From: Phymorhynchus buccinoides
Lineage: Eukaryota > Mollusca > Gastropoda > Neogastropoda > Raphitomidae
Direction of reading: 5' to 3'
NCBI GenBank assembly: GCA_017654935.2
Contig: CM065699.1
Location: 50,756,844-50,820,843 of the forward strand
Length of the DNA: 64,000 bases
A program made the translations under genes and the position numbers. The notes under the pieces are model-generated. The model did not search any database, was not told the origin of the DNA, and worked only from the letters and a program-made list of their open reading frames with translations. Below are positions 36,053 to 51,012 of this stretch, in pieces; positions within the stretch are counted from its first letter, which is position 1, and each line of letters begins with the position of its first letter.

Positions 36053-36299
36053 TCATGTTAAAAACACAATGTTTTGCCAGCTCATGGTTCTTTTCATGTA
36101 GTAACATTTTATGGTAGTAAAACCTCTCTTTTACGACCTTGAAAATCAGCAAAAGCAAGGTCTCAATAGGGAGGGGTATAATAGGGAGGTTGACACTCGG
36201 TAGCCCGGATAAATAGAGGAAAACTTGGTGGAAAATGTTAGTCACATTTTAGAAGGAGTCCAAATACGGAAGATCTTCAAGGGGAGGTCCCATTGCATG

Positions 36300-37945
36300 A
36301 GATACAAGATAACATAATATAACAAGATAACATGAGATACCAAGATAACATAAGATAACAATATAACATAAGATACCAAGATAACATAAGATACAAAGAT
36401 AACATAAGATAACAAGATAACATAAGATAACAAGATAGCATAAGATACAAAGATAACATAAGATAACAAGATATATGATACCAATATAACATAAGATACC
36501 AAGATAACATAAGATAAGAAGATACATGATACCAAGATAACATATTAATAAGATAACAAGATATAATATATACCAATATAACATAAGATAACAAGATATA
36601 TGATACCAAGATAACATAAGATACAAGATATATAATACCAAGATAACATAAGATACAAGATATATGATACCAAGATAACATAGGATACAAGATATATGAT
36701 ACCAAGATAACATAAGATACAAAATATATGATACCGAGATAACATAGGATACAAGATATATGATACCAAGATAACATAAGATACAAGATATATGATACCG
36801 AGATAACATAGGATACAAGATATATGATACCAAGATAACATAGGATACAAGATATATGATACCAAGATAACATAGGATACAAGATATATGATACCGAATT
36901 AACATAGGATACAAGATATATGATACCAAGATAACATAGGATACAAGATATATGATACCAAGATAACATAAGATACAAGATATCTGATACCGAGATAACA
37001 TATGATACAAGATATATGATACCAAGATAACATAGGATACAAGATATATGATACCAAGATAACATAAGATACAAGATATCTGATACCGAGATAACATAGG
37101 CCTAAGGATACAAGATATATGATACCGAGATAACATAAGGTAACAAGATGTAAGGTATATGATACCAAGATAACATGAGATCCAAGATATATGATACCAA
37201 GATAACATAAGATAACAAGATGTAAGATATATGATACCAAGATAATATAAGATACACGATTATATGATACTAAGATAACATAAGATACAAGATATGTGCT
37301 ACCAAGATAACATAATATATAAGATATATGATACCAAGATAACATAAGATACAATATATATGATACCAAGATTATGAAGATAACATAAGATACAATATAA
37401 CAAGATGTAAGATATATCATACCAAGATAACAATATATATGATACCAAGATAACATGAGATACAAGATATATGACATATAATACCAATATAACAAGATAC
37501 AATATATACCAAGATAACAAGATATATACCAAGATAACATAAGATACAAGGTAACAAGATATATGACATCAAGATAACAAAATGTAAGATATATGATACC
37601 AAGATAACATAAGATAACAATATATAAGATACATGATGCCAATATAACATAAGACAACAAGCTATAAGATATATAATACCAAGATAACAATATATAGGAT
37701 ATAGGATACAAGATAACAGTATATAAGATATATGATACCAAGATAACATAAGACAACAAGCTATAAGATATATAATACCAAGATAACAATATATAGGATA
37801 TATGATACAAGATAACAGTATATAACAATATATAGGGTATAGGATACCAAGATAACATAAGATATATGATACCAAGATAACAATATATAGGATATAATCA
37901 TGATACATGTACCAAGATAACATAAGATAACAAGATATATGATAC
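36300..37945. repeat. 32-bp AT-rich satellite, right arm (uninterrupted)
   Basis: Reverse-complement counterpart of 17645-22250 without the inserted retrotransposon. It has fewer regular units than the left array. Confidence 0.95.
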
Positions 37946-38036
37946 CAAGATACGCGCGGAGGATCAGCGGAGACGAGCGGAGAAGCAGGGAAAGGGTGGA
38001 CTGACTGTTCTCAAACAAATCCACTCTATAAGAACT

Positions 38037-38852
38037 TTGTTTCTTTTCTTGTTGGCAAAGATAAGACTCTTTTTTACACTAGCAAGATCTCTGAGGCCAA
38101 ATCCAGCAAAGAACTCTATCATATTACTAACAGCCTGTCTGCTAGCACAAAATCTTCCCAACTGCCCACTATCTATCCCCCTTCCACTCTGCCTAACATC
38201 TTTGCTGATTTGTTTTGCAAGAACAGAAACAATCAGAAATGAACTTGATAAACAGCCGACAGATTCTCAACCACTAGGCAAACCTTTCACTGGCGATTCA
38301 CTCTCTCACTTCTCTCCTGTCACCGAAGAAGATGTGTTGAAAATCTTGAAAAAATCTGCACCCAAAACATGTGACCTTGACCCCATTCCCACTTCTCTGC
38401 TGTATGAATGTTTGGATGTTGTGTTACCTGTACTAACCAAAATAATCAATGATTATCTGACTTCTGGTCTCTTTCCTGATGTCTACAAAACTGCCATTGT
38501 CAAACCTGTACTCAAAAAGCCCCCACTAGACCACGATGATTTAAAAAGTTTCAGACCTGTCTCGAATTTATCTTGTGTGTCAAAGATCATGGAAAAGATT
38601 GTTCTCTCACAGCTTTCTGGCCATCTCAATTCTAATGATTTATTCAATCCTTTTCAGTCAGCTTACAGACCAGGTCACAGTACTGAAACTGTTTTAGCAA
38701 AGGTTGTTAATGATCTTCTTCTTTCTCTTGATGAAGGTAAACTCTCCGTTCTGACCCTGTTGGACCTTTCAGCAGCGTTTGATACCATTGACCACAACAC
38801 TCTTCTTTCTTGTTTGGAATCTGTCTTCGGCATCAGTGATACAGCTCTATAA
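38037..38852 (+). pseudogene. Non-LTR retrotransposon reverse-transcriptase fragment (right copy)
   Basis: A 271-residue open frame has the RT fingers and palm start: DLDPIPTSLLYECLDVVLP, VYKTAIVKPVLKKPPLD, FRPVSNLSCVSKIMEKIV, QSAYRPGHSTETVL and LDLSAAFDTIDH. It stops shortly after LESVFGISDTAL and runs straight into a short (ATT)n tract, so the YxDD half of the RT is absent. The first 60 or so residues are unrelated to RT and probably not coding. It is a dead 3'-truncated or internally deleted copy within inverted block 2. Confidence 0.8.
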
Positions 38853-39252
38853 ATAACCATTATTATTATTATTATTATATGATACCAAGATAACATAAGA
38901 TAACAGATATAAGATATATGATAACAAACATGGTGATACTCACTGATAGTCTTCACTACGTTGAAGTTGGATGATCAAATGAAGAAGACGACCATAAAAT
39001 ATGTTTTGAAGTTGTCATTAATTTACATGTTGCCCTTGAGTTTGAAGTTAGTTCTTCGACGTGTGTGTGTGTGTGTGCGTGTGTGCGTGCGTGCGTGTGT
39101 GCGCGCGCACAAATGTGTATACTTGTATGTCTGTGTGGCATTACTGTGTCTACCCTGTAAGAAGTAATTGAACAAAGGGTAATTACTCTCTTTTTCTAAT
39201 TAACTCCCCTCCACCAAAGTTGATTAGTAAGCAGTTTATTTGTGCCTGACAG

Positions 39253-39336
39253 AACTACTGCCGGGGAAGAAGTGTGAGGCTAGCAGCCACTACCTTCTCT
39301 GTCCCAGGGACACTGCGTGCCAGGACGGGAAATGCA
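39253..39336 (+). CDS. Small cysteine-rich (EB/EGF-like) exon, right copy
   Basis: An 84-bp exon sits between a CTGACAG acceptor (ending 39252) and a GTGAGT donor (39337), phase 1 at both ends. It reads ELLPGKKCEASSHYLLCPRD followed by TACQDGKCS, counting the split codons. The C-x(7)-LC-x(5)-C-x(4)-C pattern resembles EB/EGF-like modules of invertebrate multi-EGF proteins. It is on the same strand and in the same phase as the lectin-fold exons, so it is probably the next exon of that gene. It is too short for routine ORF listing. Confidence 0.6.
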
Positions 39337-39904
39337 GTGAGTTGCGTAACATTGTCATGCGTAACAGTACCGTAGCCTAGCTACACAAATGCCCTGTACA
39401 GTATTGGCGAATCAGGAACCTTATATTTAAATTAGGGATTCTTTGATTTTAGGAGAGCAGTTTTAAGATCTTTTTCTAACCACAACAACAATCAGTGGGA
39501 AAGGAGACAATTTGAGACAGGTGTATTGATATTTATAAAAACAACAACAGTTATCGCGGAAAACTAAGGACAGTCAGAAAGGGGAGACTGTTTGCTGAGG
39601 GGGGGGGGGGGGGGGGAGGGGGGGATATACGAAATGGTGTCCACATCCGAAGAGCTTAGTCATATAGCCCTGTAAGTGGGAATCGGAAAGTTGTTTGGGA
39701 TGCGTTGATGGGTTGTGCTGTTTAAGCAATTGGTTTAAGGTTACACTGAAGCTTATCTGGACAGTTTCCTGAGGGTCAGGCGAGAACTATCCCGACGTGT
39801 CTCGTTTTAAATTATGTTAGACTAGATGCTTTCTTTGAACTGAACTGTTTATGTCATTCCAGGAATCCATGTGGTTCTTTGACTCGTCCTCTGGTACCCA
39901 TGGC

Positions 39905-40868
39905 TTTGGAAACGCTTAATGACTATATGTCTTTCCAGGAATCGGAAACGCTTAATAACTTTATGTCTTTCCAGGAATCAGAAACACTTAATGACTTTAT
40001 GTCTTTCCAGGAATCAGAAACGCTTAATGACTTTATGTCTTTCCAGGAATCAGAAACGCTTAATGATGTTATGTCTTTCCAGGAATCAGAATCGCTTAAT
40101 GACGTTATGTCTTTCCAGGAATCAGAAACGCTTAATGACTTTATGTCTTTCCAGGAATCGGAAACGCTTAATGACTTATGTCTTTCCAGGAATCGGAAAC
40201 GCTTAATGACTTTATGTCTTTCCAGGAATCAGAAACGCTTAATGACTTATGTCTTTCCAGGAATCAGAAACGCTTAATGACTTTATGTCTTTCCAGGAAT
40301 CAGAAACGCTTAATGACTTTATGTCTTTCCAGGAATCGGAAACGCTTAATGACTTTATGTCTTTCCAGGAATCGGAAACGCTTAATGACTTTTGTCTTTC
40401 CAGGAATCAGAAACGCTTAATGACTTTATGTCTTTCCAGGAATCGGAAACGCTTAATGACTTTGTCTTTCCAGGAATCAGAAACGCTTTATGTCTTTCCA
40501 GGAATCAGAAACGCTTAATGACTTTATGTCTTTCCAGGAATCGGAAATGCTTAATGACTTTATGTCTTTCCAGGAATCGGAAACGCTTAATGACTTTATG
40601 TCTTTCCAGGAATCGGAAATGCTTAATGACTATGTCTTTCCAGGAATCGGAATCGCTTTATGTCTTTCCAGGAATCAGAAACGCTTAATGACTTTATGTC
40701 TTTCCAGGAATCAGAAACGCTTAATGACTTTATGTCTTTCCAGGAATCGGAAACGCTTAATGACTTTATGTCTTTCCAGGAATCGGAAACGCTTAATGAC
40801 TTTATGTCTTTCCAGGAATCGGAAACGCTTAATGACTTTATGTCTTTCCAGGAATCGGAAACGCTTAA
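39905..40868. repeat. 36-bp minisatellite, right arm, inner part
   Basis: About 27 copies of the 36-bp unit on the plus strand, roughly twice as many as the matching left array at 15068-15540. Four of six frames of the consensus are open, which creates long but meaningless reading frames. Confidence 0.95.
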
Positions 40869-43163
40869 AGGACCATACTCCATAGTCATCTCCATTCGGA
40901 CCTAAAAACGTTCTGGAAAAGGTTTCAGCATTATTTCCTACTACACATAGACACAGTATACAAACTGTATCTATGTAACCTACCTTTTATGTCACATTCT
41001 TCAAGATAAAATGAGCGCACACACTTTTATTTCGCAAAAATCGGTCTCCTGGGGCAGATTTGCCAGCTGCCATTGAATCTCACCAAAAATGGGATTTGTG
41101 CGATAATCCATTTGGCGTGACGTAGATTAGGGGAAATCAATACGGCACCTGTGACTGGTGTTGAACTATTTGAGGACAAATTATTTTGCCTGTTTGTGGC
41201 CCGTTTTTAATAATAGAACTTGTTGGGACACTTTCAGACCTAGCTTATGACGTAACGCTGTCAGAGGATACGTATTATTATTATGACGCCAAGTTGTACA
41301 CCTTCAAGTTCCTCTCTTCTTGTTCTAGTCCAGGCGAAATTATAAAGTTTACCTTGTTTTGTGATATATATTAGGTTTCTATGTTGATCTAACATGATTT
41401 GAGGGTGCTGAATCCAGATCCGTTAAAGGCCAAGTTGTAAATGTTGGATATTTTGAGTTATGACGTAATATTCAAAATGGCCGCCATAGGTATCTAGAGA
41501 ACTGTAAAAACATGCACTTAACGTAATTGTTTTGTATCTAATGCTTGTTTTGGTAAGAAAAATAGTATATCATTTGCTGAAATGATTCAAACTATGGGAA
41601 TTATATCATATTTTAGTACTTCTTAGCCCCCAGCCACTGTGGAGAGGGCTATCGCGATCTTTCGTACCCTTTCATTTATCTTAAGAACCATGTCACAGAA
41701 TCACTTCGAATTTGTGTGCTACTATTTTAATGAAACTGATATGCCCCTCAGTATGCCTTGTTGACTTTGACCTTTGACCTTGAGTATGTGATTTTATTGT
41801 ATCAACTATACTTTTTCAACTTTTGCACTGCTGTCGTAAAATGTTTCTAAGCTAAGGTTTATAGAGGATGTTGAATTACTGATGCCTATTTTATGCCTAA
41901 GCCATTCATCTGAAATGCTTTACCTTGAATTTGCATGGAATATTTTAACTTTTTGCTTTAATATATTTTAAATCATTGCAGTAACTGTCTCATAATTGGT
42001 ACATGAGCCAATGGTTAAACATATCTAGATGCTAACCTAAGTACCATTGACATCTCTAGCCTTCATCTTGACGCTTGGCCTTTGTTGTTAGGCGCCAAGG
42101 AGAACAACACGGCGATCAGTGTCGATATTTCTTTTTATTTTATAGGTGGGTAAAATGGCCGACATTCCATTGCACGCCGGCACTTTTACCCACCTATAAA
42201 TTGGCTAATGCACCAATTATGAGACCATTACTGCAAAGATTTAAAACATATAAAAACAAAAAGTTAAAATATTCAATGCAAATTCAAGGTCATGCATTTA
42301 AGATGAAAGGTTTAACATAAAATAGGTATCAGGAATTCAATATTCTCTATACACATTAGCTTAGGAAAAAAAACAAACATAGCTTATTTTACCACAGCAG
42401 TGCAAAAGTTGAAAAAGTATAGTTGATACATTAAAATCACATACTCAAGGTCAAAGGTCAAGGTCAATAAGGCATACTGAGGGGCACATCAGCTTCATTA
42501 AAATAGTAGCACACAAATTTGAAGTGATCCTATGACATTGTTCTTAAGATAATTGCCAGGCAAATGAAAGGACACAAAAATCGTGATAGCCCTCTCCGCA
42601 GAGTGGCTGGGGGCTAATAAGTACAAAAATAGGATATAATTCACATAGTTTGAATCAATTCAGCAAACTATACTATTTTTCTTAACAAATAAAAGCATTA
42701 GATACAACATAATTACGGTAAGTGCATGTTTTAACAGTTCTTTAGAGTCCCATAGTGGCCATTTTGAATATTTCGTCATAGCTCAAAATGCCCAACATTT
42801 ACAACTTGGCCTCCAACGGATTTAGATTCAGCACCTTCAAATCATGTTAGATCGACATAAAAAAAACCCACCTAATATATATCACAAAACAAGGTCAAGC
42901 TTAATTTCGCCTGGACTACTACTAAACTAGGCCTACTGACTACCCTTAACTGCGTCATTTGAGCTAATTACCTATAGACCAGATTTCAAGATAGCAGAGT
43001 ACACAGAAGAAAAAAGGTCAGCGCATTTTTTGCTAACTTTGAGCTAACAGTATGATTGCGTTCAGTTTTATGCTTGTCTGTGACTTTAAATAATGTCAGA
43101 GTTTACTATCCAGATCGATTTTGCATCATTCTACACGTTATTTTACGAGAAGCGTATGGGCCT
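40869..43163. mobile_element. Non-autonomous foldback element with TTAA target duplication (right copy)
   Basis: Inverted counterpart of 12698-15067, 2,295 bp long, with TTAA at 40865-40868 and 43164-43167 and ends AGGACCATA/TATGGGCCT. The same internal long inverted repeats are present. Short open frames such as 41186-41374 occur in both copies but look like chance. Confidence 0.75.
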
Positions 43164-44715
43164 TTAATGACTTTATGTCTTTCCAGGAATCAGAAACGCT
43201 TAATGACTTTATGTCTTTCCAGGAATCAGAAACGCTTAATGGCTTTATGTCTTTCCAGGAATCGGAATCGCTTAATGACTTTGTCTTTCCAGGAATCAGA
43301 AACACTTAATGACTTATGTCTTTCCAGGAATCGGAAACGCTTAATGACTTTATGTCTTTCCAGGAATCGGAATCGCTTAATGACTTTATGTCTTTCCAGG
43401 ATTCGGAATCGCTTAATGACTTTATGTCTTTCCAGGAATCTGAATCGCTTAATGACTTTATGTCTTTCCAGGAATTGAAATCGCTTAAGGACTTTATGTC
43501 CTTTCCAGAATCGGACTCGTTTTTATTTATTTTTTTTTTAAATGAAAAAAAGTCCAGGAATCGGAATCGCTTAATGAATTTATGTTTTTCCAGGAATCGG
43601 AATCGCTTAATGACTTTATGTCTTTTTCAGGAATCGGAATCGCTTAATGACTTTATGTCTTTCCAGGAATCGGAATCGCTTAATGACTTTATGTCTTTCC
43701 AGGAATAGGAATCGCTTAATGACTATTATGTCTTTCCAGGAATCGGAAACGCTTAATGACTTTATGTCTTTCCAGGAATCAGAAATCGCTTAATGACTTT
43801 ATGTCTTTCCAGGAATAGGAATCGCTTAATGACTTTATGTCTTTCCAGGAATCTGAATCGCTTAATGACTTTATGTCTTTCCAGGAATCTGAATCGCTTA
43901 ATGACTTTATGTCTTTCCAGGAATCGGAATCGCTTAATGAATTTATGTTTTTTCCAGGAATCGGAATCGCTTAATGAATTTATGTTTTTTCCAGGAATCG
44001 GAATCGCTTAATGACTTTATGTCTTTCCAGGAATCTGAATCGCTTAATGACTTTATGTCTTTCCAGGAATAGGAATCGCTTAATGACTTTATGTCTTTCC
44101 AGGAATCGGAATCGCTTAATGACTTTATGTCTTTCCAGGAATCAGAATCGCTTAATGACGTTATGTCTTTCCAGGAATCAGAAACGCTTAATGACTTTAT
44201 GTCTTTCCGGAATCGGAATCGCTAAGTACTTTATGTCTTTCAGGAATCTGAATCGCTTAATGCTTTTGTCTTTCCAGGAATCGAATCGCTTAATGGCTTT
44301 ATGTCTTCGCAGGCATCGGAATCGCTTAATGACTTTATGTCTTTCCAGGAATCGGAATCGCTTATGAACTATGTCTTTCCAGGAATCGGAATTGCTTTAA
44401 TGTCTTTATGTCTTTCATGATCGAATCGCTTAATGACTTTATGTCTTCCAGGAATCAGAATCGCTTAATGTGCTTATGCTCCAGATCGGAAATCGCTTAA
44501 TGACTTTATGTCTTTCCAGATCGGAATCGCTTACTGACTTATGTCTTTTCCGGAATCAGAATCGCTTAATGGCTTTATGGCTTTCCAGGATCGGAATCGC
44601 TTAATGGCTTGATGGCTTTCCCAGAATAGGATCGCTTAATGCTTTATGTCTTTCCAGAATCGGAATCGCTAATGATATGTCTTCGGATCGGAATTGCTTA
44701 TGACACCTGGTCTGG
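43164..44715. repeat. 36-bp minisatellite, right arm, outer part
   Basis: About 40 copies. Units become increasingly damaged by indels after about 44200, as expected at the less homogenised edge of an array. Confidence 0.95.
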
Positions 44716-46352
44716 TTCCATAGGAACACCTCATACAGTTGTTGTTACCAGCCGCGCAGCAAAGCTGGTCATGTTTTTTACGTGGTGTCTTTCTTCTCCT
44801 AACTTTGACTGTATGTTACGTATACCACGATAATGTTTAAACGGAGGGACATACCAGCTCATAGTTTTGCATGCGCTAAATAGTAAGGATATATAGGCCC
44901 TGATCGAGCTGCCCAGATTTTACCACTTTTCAACATCTGATTTCTCAAAATATATCACAGGAATGTACTTGAAATACACGCCAACAAAGAAAATCATCTT
45001 TCCAAATGAGTGTTTGTGTGAATTTTTCAGCAAGAATGCGAGTGAATTTACACAATCGTCAATGAAACAAGGTCGATATCGCGGTCGAAAACTAACGTGG
45101 CCAACATTCTCACGAGGCCGACGTCAGTGCGGAAAATGGTACGTTGCTTGTAACGGCTTCAGCGTTTTCGCTTGACAACCAATCAGAATAGCCGTTATAT
45201 GTATTAAAAGATGAAGCTTAGATCTAACTCGTGGTCAACTTTTCAAGAATGTTACTTTCGATTTTGTTCGGAAAGATCGTGGGATAAAAAAAAGAAGTTT
45301 TTTAAACACACTGTGTCATTTTGCTTCGTATTTATAAATCTTGTACTTAAGATGGTTTGAAAGCGCGTTCTGTCCTCTTTAAGTTGATATAAGATACAAC
45401 AAGCAATTGTTTTATGCGGAATCGCTAGATGACGACAAAGTAAGTATTGCGTACTTCCTAACCGACCAACCAAAGCGATGAGCCATGTCAGCGTCTTCCA
45501 ACTACACAACCAGACTTTCGGAGTCGATCAACGCATTACTGCGTAAGTTCACATTATATAATTTGTCAGTTTTACTAAAGTATCACTAATTTACAATTAT
45601 CTGTCGTAAACTGCAGATAGAAATGCCTGGTTCACCTTAAAACGAAGATGAAGTTCGATGTGTAAAACTGCCCATGGCAAAAGCGAAAGTTCAATGCATG
45701 AAAAATGTACACAGTATATTTCTAAAGGTGTTTCGAAGCATGAATGTTCTTAAACAACCAAAACATGTGCAAATGTTGTGACATTGATTGAGGAGTATAT
45801 ATATTTTTTTTTCTTGGAACAGATGTTGTTATTTTGCTTACTTAAAACATTTCTTTGGACGACTCATACTAGTCAAGAACGGTAACTCGAACTTTATGGT
45901 CCACGATAACCTGGCTTGGTGCTTCAATTTTCGGACTCGATCAATTCAATGCTGCGTTAATTTACATCAAAGTCAGTTGATAGTTTTGTCAATTTAGTCT
46001 TTATTTTCAATTCTGTGGTATTAAAACACTGATAAATTTACTTATTGAGAGAAATACTTATTGAGAGAAAACGCGTCCTGATGAATTGCCTATAGCGTAC
46101 AAAACGTTTTTAGTATATAAAGCGATTGCCATTCAATTTATACATATATTTTATTTATACACGAGCTTGTTTTGCATTAATCAATATGCAATCAAGCATG
46201 ATGTAAACAAAGATTAGAGTCCAGTTATTTGTAAATACGCTGATGATTTTATACACTTATGGATCGAAATTATAGGTTTTTTTAAGACGATTCAGAAAAT
46301 CAAGAACAGTAACTCGTATATACATCCCGTAGCAAACACTATTTTTGCTACT
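44716..46352. other. No recognisable gene
   Basis: 44716-44900 still matches the left arm (11373-11530). After that the sequence is single-copy and AT-rich with only short frames (for example 44963-45175), none recognisable. Confidence 0.5.
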
Positions 46353-47406
<1,054 letters not shown>

Positions 47407-47849
47407 GTACCATTCTAATTTCTGTTAATCTGAAATTATTTTTATTTTTATCAACTCACTTAAAAAACAAATCATGCCAAAACTGACAAAAAACTATACC
47501 TCAGTGCACTCATATAGGCCTAAGCAAAATGCATACATTGCTTTATTTGTTTGGTCATAGGTCCTATGCATTATTATCAAATGCTGTTTTAGGCGCCTAT
47601 GTATATATTTGTTTTGTGTTAAAATGGTTCCTGAATTTGATTCAATGTATTTAGAGCAATGTGCAATTTCTGATATGTAAAACAAAAATAACAACATTGC
47701 ACTTCGCAACAAACAACACTACATATTTTTTGACATGATAATGCAAATACAAACGGGCTTAGAATATACATTGCTTTACTTGAGCATTTTCTGTCTGCAG
47801 GAGATGAGCAGTACGACTTTCTGGTCACCAGCACTAAGACCCGAAAAGA

Positions 47850-48960
47850 GGGTCGGACGTCTTGGTGATGGAACATTTCTCCAAGGCGTTCAATAAAGTC
47901 AACCACTCCCTGCTGGTCCACAAGCTCCGACATTATGGCATCACCAGGCAGATCTTTTCCTGTTTCAGCAAGTTCCTGCACAGACAGGAAACAAGCGGTG
48001 GTTGTGGACGGCGCCAAATCTATCTCAAATGAGTGTCCCATTGATATCTTTTTACAAAAAGAACTTGACAAAATCCAGTGGATAGGAGAAGTTTCGAAGA
48101 AATGTGGTGTCTACCAAGTTCTCCTGCTCTACATAAATGATCTCCCTGAAAAACTCTGGATCTCAACCCCCAGGCTCTTTGCTGAATGACACCCTGTGCC
48201 ATAAGACCATGGAGTCTCAGAGAGACCAGGCCTCTCTTCAGCAAGATTTGGACCGCATGGCTGACTGGGAAGAAAAGTGGAGGATGAAGTTCCATCCCGA
48301 AAAGTGCCAATCTATGCCACGTATTCAGACGGCAAAAAGACCCCTCAAGCTGGCACTTATCACCTTCACGGCCAGAGACTACAGACAGCAGAAGAAGATC
48401 AAGTACCTGGGTGTCACAATCTCCCAAAATCTGTCATGGGACACCCACATCAACAACACCGTAAACAAGGCAAACAAGACTCTAGGCTTCCTCCTACGGA
48501 ATTTGAAGATAGGCTCCATCTCCGTCAAGGAAACTGCCTACAAAGCCTTAGTTCGTCCCACCCTTGAGTACACCGCTTCTGTCTGGGACCCTCATACAGC
48601 CAAAACCACCGGCAAGATTGAGAGGGTCCAGCGCCGCGCAGCTAGATGGGTCGTAAATCGCCACCGCCAAACATCCAGCGTGGACAACATGCTGACCCAG
48701 CTGCAGTGGCCTCCACTTAAGGACAGGCGACGCTCCGCTAGGCTGGCCACCTTCTTCAAGTTCCACCATGGAGAGGTGGCCATCAACACCCAACACCAGG
48801 CAGTCTCCCATCCTCCTTCACGACAGATGCGACAGACTCGCTCACAGGCCTACCTACTTCCTGCCTGTAAAACAAATTACAGGAAGTACGTATTCTTTCC
48901 AAGGGCTGTGAGTGAGTGGAACTCTCTTCCACCTGAGGCGATATGATCAGCCTCGGTGGA
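47850..48960 (+). pseudogene. Jockey/CR1-type retrotransposon fragment (RT palm to C-terminus)
   Basis: The stretch 47866-48030 reads FSKAFNKVNHSLLVHKLRHY and GITRQIF before stops. LLYINDLPE is present at 48121-48147, but the YADD region is lost by deletion. The frame 48137-48946 is the post-catalytic part: DLDRMADWEEKWRMKFHPEK, KYLGVTISQNLSWDTHI, LVRPTLEYTASVWDPHT, ERVQRRAARWV and the terminal FPRAVSEWNSLPPEAI. A C-rich tract and a long TG microsatellite follow. No inverted partner exists. Confidence 0.9.
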
Positions 48961-49235
48961 GGAATTCAAATCCCGGATCTGAGCCCCCTCCCCTCCCCCC
49001 CCCCCCCCCCCCCCCATTCCTCCCCCCCCCCTGTCCTCACCCTTCCGTTGTCTCAACGGTCAACTCCATACCCCCTGTCCAAGCCTCCCCCCCACCCTCC
49101 CATTCAATCCCGCATTGAGCTGATCATCCGGGCAGCAAGTCCTTCATACAAGACCCTGATTAGGTGGAAACCCCCCATGTCGTAAGCGTCATAATCATCA
49201 ATTTGTTGATGGAGGATGCTATGTGCAACAAGAAG

Positions 49236-49606
<371 letters not shown>

Positions 49607-49659
49607 CAATAGTTGACTTACTATACCTTTGCTTTCAATTTTGTTTGTAAATGTTGACC

Positions 49660-50890
49660 ATTATTGTGTTTCCATTAAGTTCTTACAAAGTATTACTGAT
49701 GCACATGTCGGGGTATGAGGCGGGGGAGGGACAGGTTGGGGGGTGTTGGGTGTCAGTGATGGACTAGCGTTTGATGTAATGATGGTTTTCATATGTGTTT
49801 GCTTTACTAGTATACCTTTTCCCCCAACACATGTAAATATGTATGTATGTTCATTTTTTGTTATTCGTTTATTTATTTATTTGTTATTAATTACTCATGT
49901 GTAAGGTCAACAAGGTAATTGTTGACCAGTAGTCTGAATTACCTAAAGCACAGACAAACACATGCACAAGAAAAAAAGAAAAAAAAAACAGACCGCAATT
50001 AACTTATACTCCTTTATTCACTGTAGTGGGGCAAAGGACAATAAACCTTCCCACGGAACAATGTGAAGACAATATGCAGATATGGAGTACCAAAATTAAA
50101 AAAAGATTGTTTGTCTTTGAGGCAGGAGAACCAGTTGATTTGGAAAGTTTTATGGCACTAGGAACTTTGATGGGTGTGGTGACACTCATTTCAGGTATTT
50201 TTTCAGCAAAATGGATAATATTACCTGCGTATGTGAATTAAAATGAGTTTTTCTTCCTTAAATATTAACTGATTTTTATATATTTATTAATGCTGAATCC
50301 CTGGATATAGATTTTATTGCTGTCAGGCGAGTACTTTTAGAGATATGGCCAGTTTAGTGTCAGTTGTGTTCAAATTTGGCTATTGGACAAAAGCGAAATG
50401 AGCGTTTTTAGCCATTTTTGCACCCATGTATTTTCAAAAATGTACATTCTTATTAGACAGATAAAAAATCCTCATGTTGTATAAGTATCCAACTATTAGA
50501 AAAAAGACGTTTCAACTTTGAAAGTGCATTAATCTTTGAGATATGCTACTTCACAAACGACGTTTTTTGCATTTTTCCAAAATTGCGCAAAATGTGGGGT
50601 CTTTAAAAGCAATTATCCTCAAAACTGTTGAAGAGATTTAACTGAAATTTTGCATGTGAGCTTCTATTACGGTCTTGTTTAGAAATACGCATTTGGTTTT
50701 TGGTTACCTTGAATTTTGACCGTTTCTGTAGATATACCTGCAAGACATGTATTGAAAAATATACAAGTTTATTTATATTTGTGAAAGGCATATCGCTAGA
50801 ATGTTTGTATTTTTAGAATACAAGGATTATTTTATAAACATTTTGTTAGTCGATCGTTGTTCCCATGACATTAAACAGTTAAATCGCATG
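49660..50890. other. No recognised gene; short frame of unknown meaning
   Basis: The frame at 50026-50241 (71 residues, ending GVVTLISGIFSAKWIILPAY) is preceded by CACTGTAG, which could be an acceptor. I do not recognise the product and chance is as likely. The rest is AT-rich. Confidence 0.3.
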
Positions 50891-50897
50891 TATCTCT

Positions 50898-50914
50898 CTC
50901 TCTCAAGCTCTTTC

Positions 50915-50999
<85 letters not shown>

Positions 51000-51012
51000 C
51001 CTCCCTCCCTCT
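50898..51012. repeat. CT microsatellite
   Basis: A CT tract of about 100 bp passing into CCCT repeats. Confidence 0.98.

Larger units (their letters stand above)
31867..44900. repeat. Inverted block 2, right arm
   Basis: Partner of 11373-25430. Right-only features are a 230-bp insertion at about 33178-33408, a longer 64/69-bp minisatellite, and a 127-bp tandem duplication at 35798-36052. Confidence 0.9.

Noticed and set aside
41186..42320. Short frames conserved in both copies of the TTAA element
   Set aside because: They lie in the inverted repeats and centre of a non-autonomous element, with no transposase motifs; conservation is explained by the duplicated block.
39879..44367. Repeated-peptide frames such as DFMSFQESETLN as a repeat protein
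   Set aside because: They come from a 36-bp unit with four open frames; indels between units shift the frame freely, so there is no sign of coding constraint.
50026..50241. 71-residue frame as a last exon of an unknown gene
   Set aside because: Only a weak possible acceptor, no recognisable motif and no partner exon nearby; kept only as a note in the region entry.
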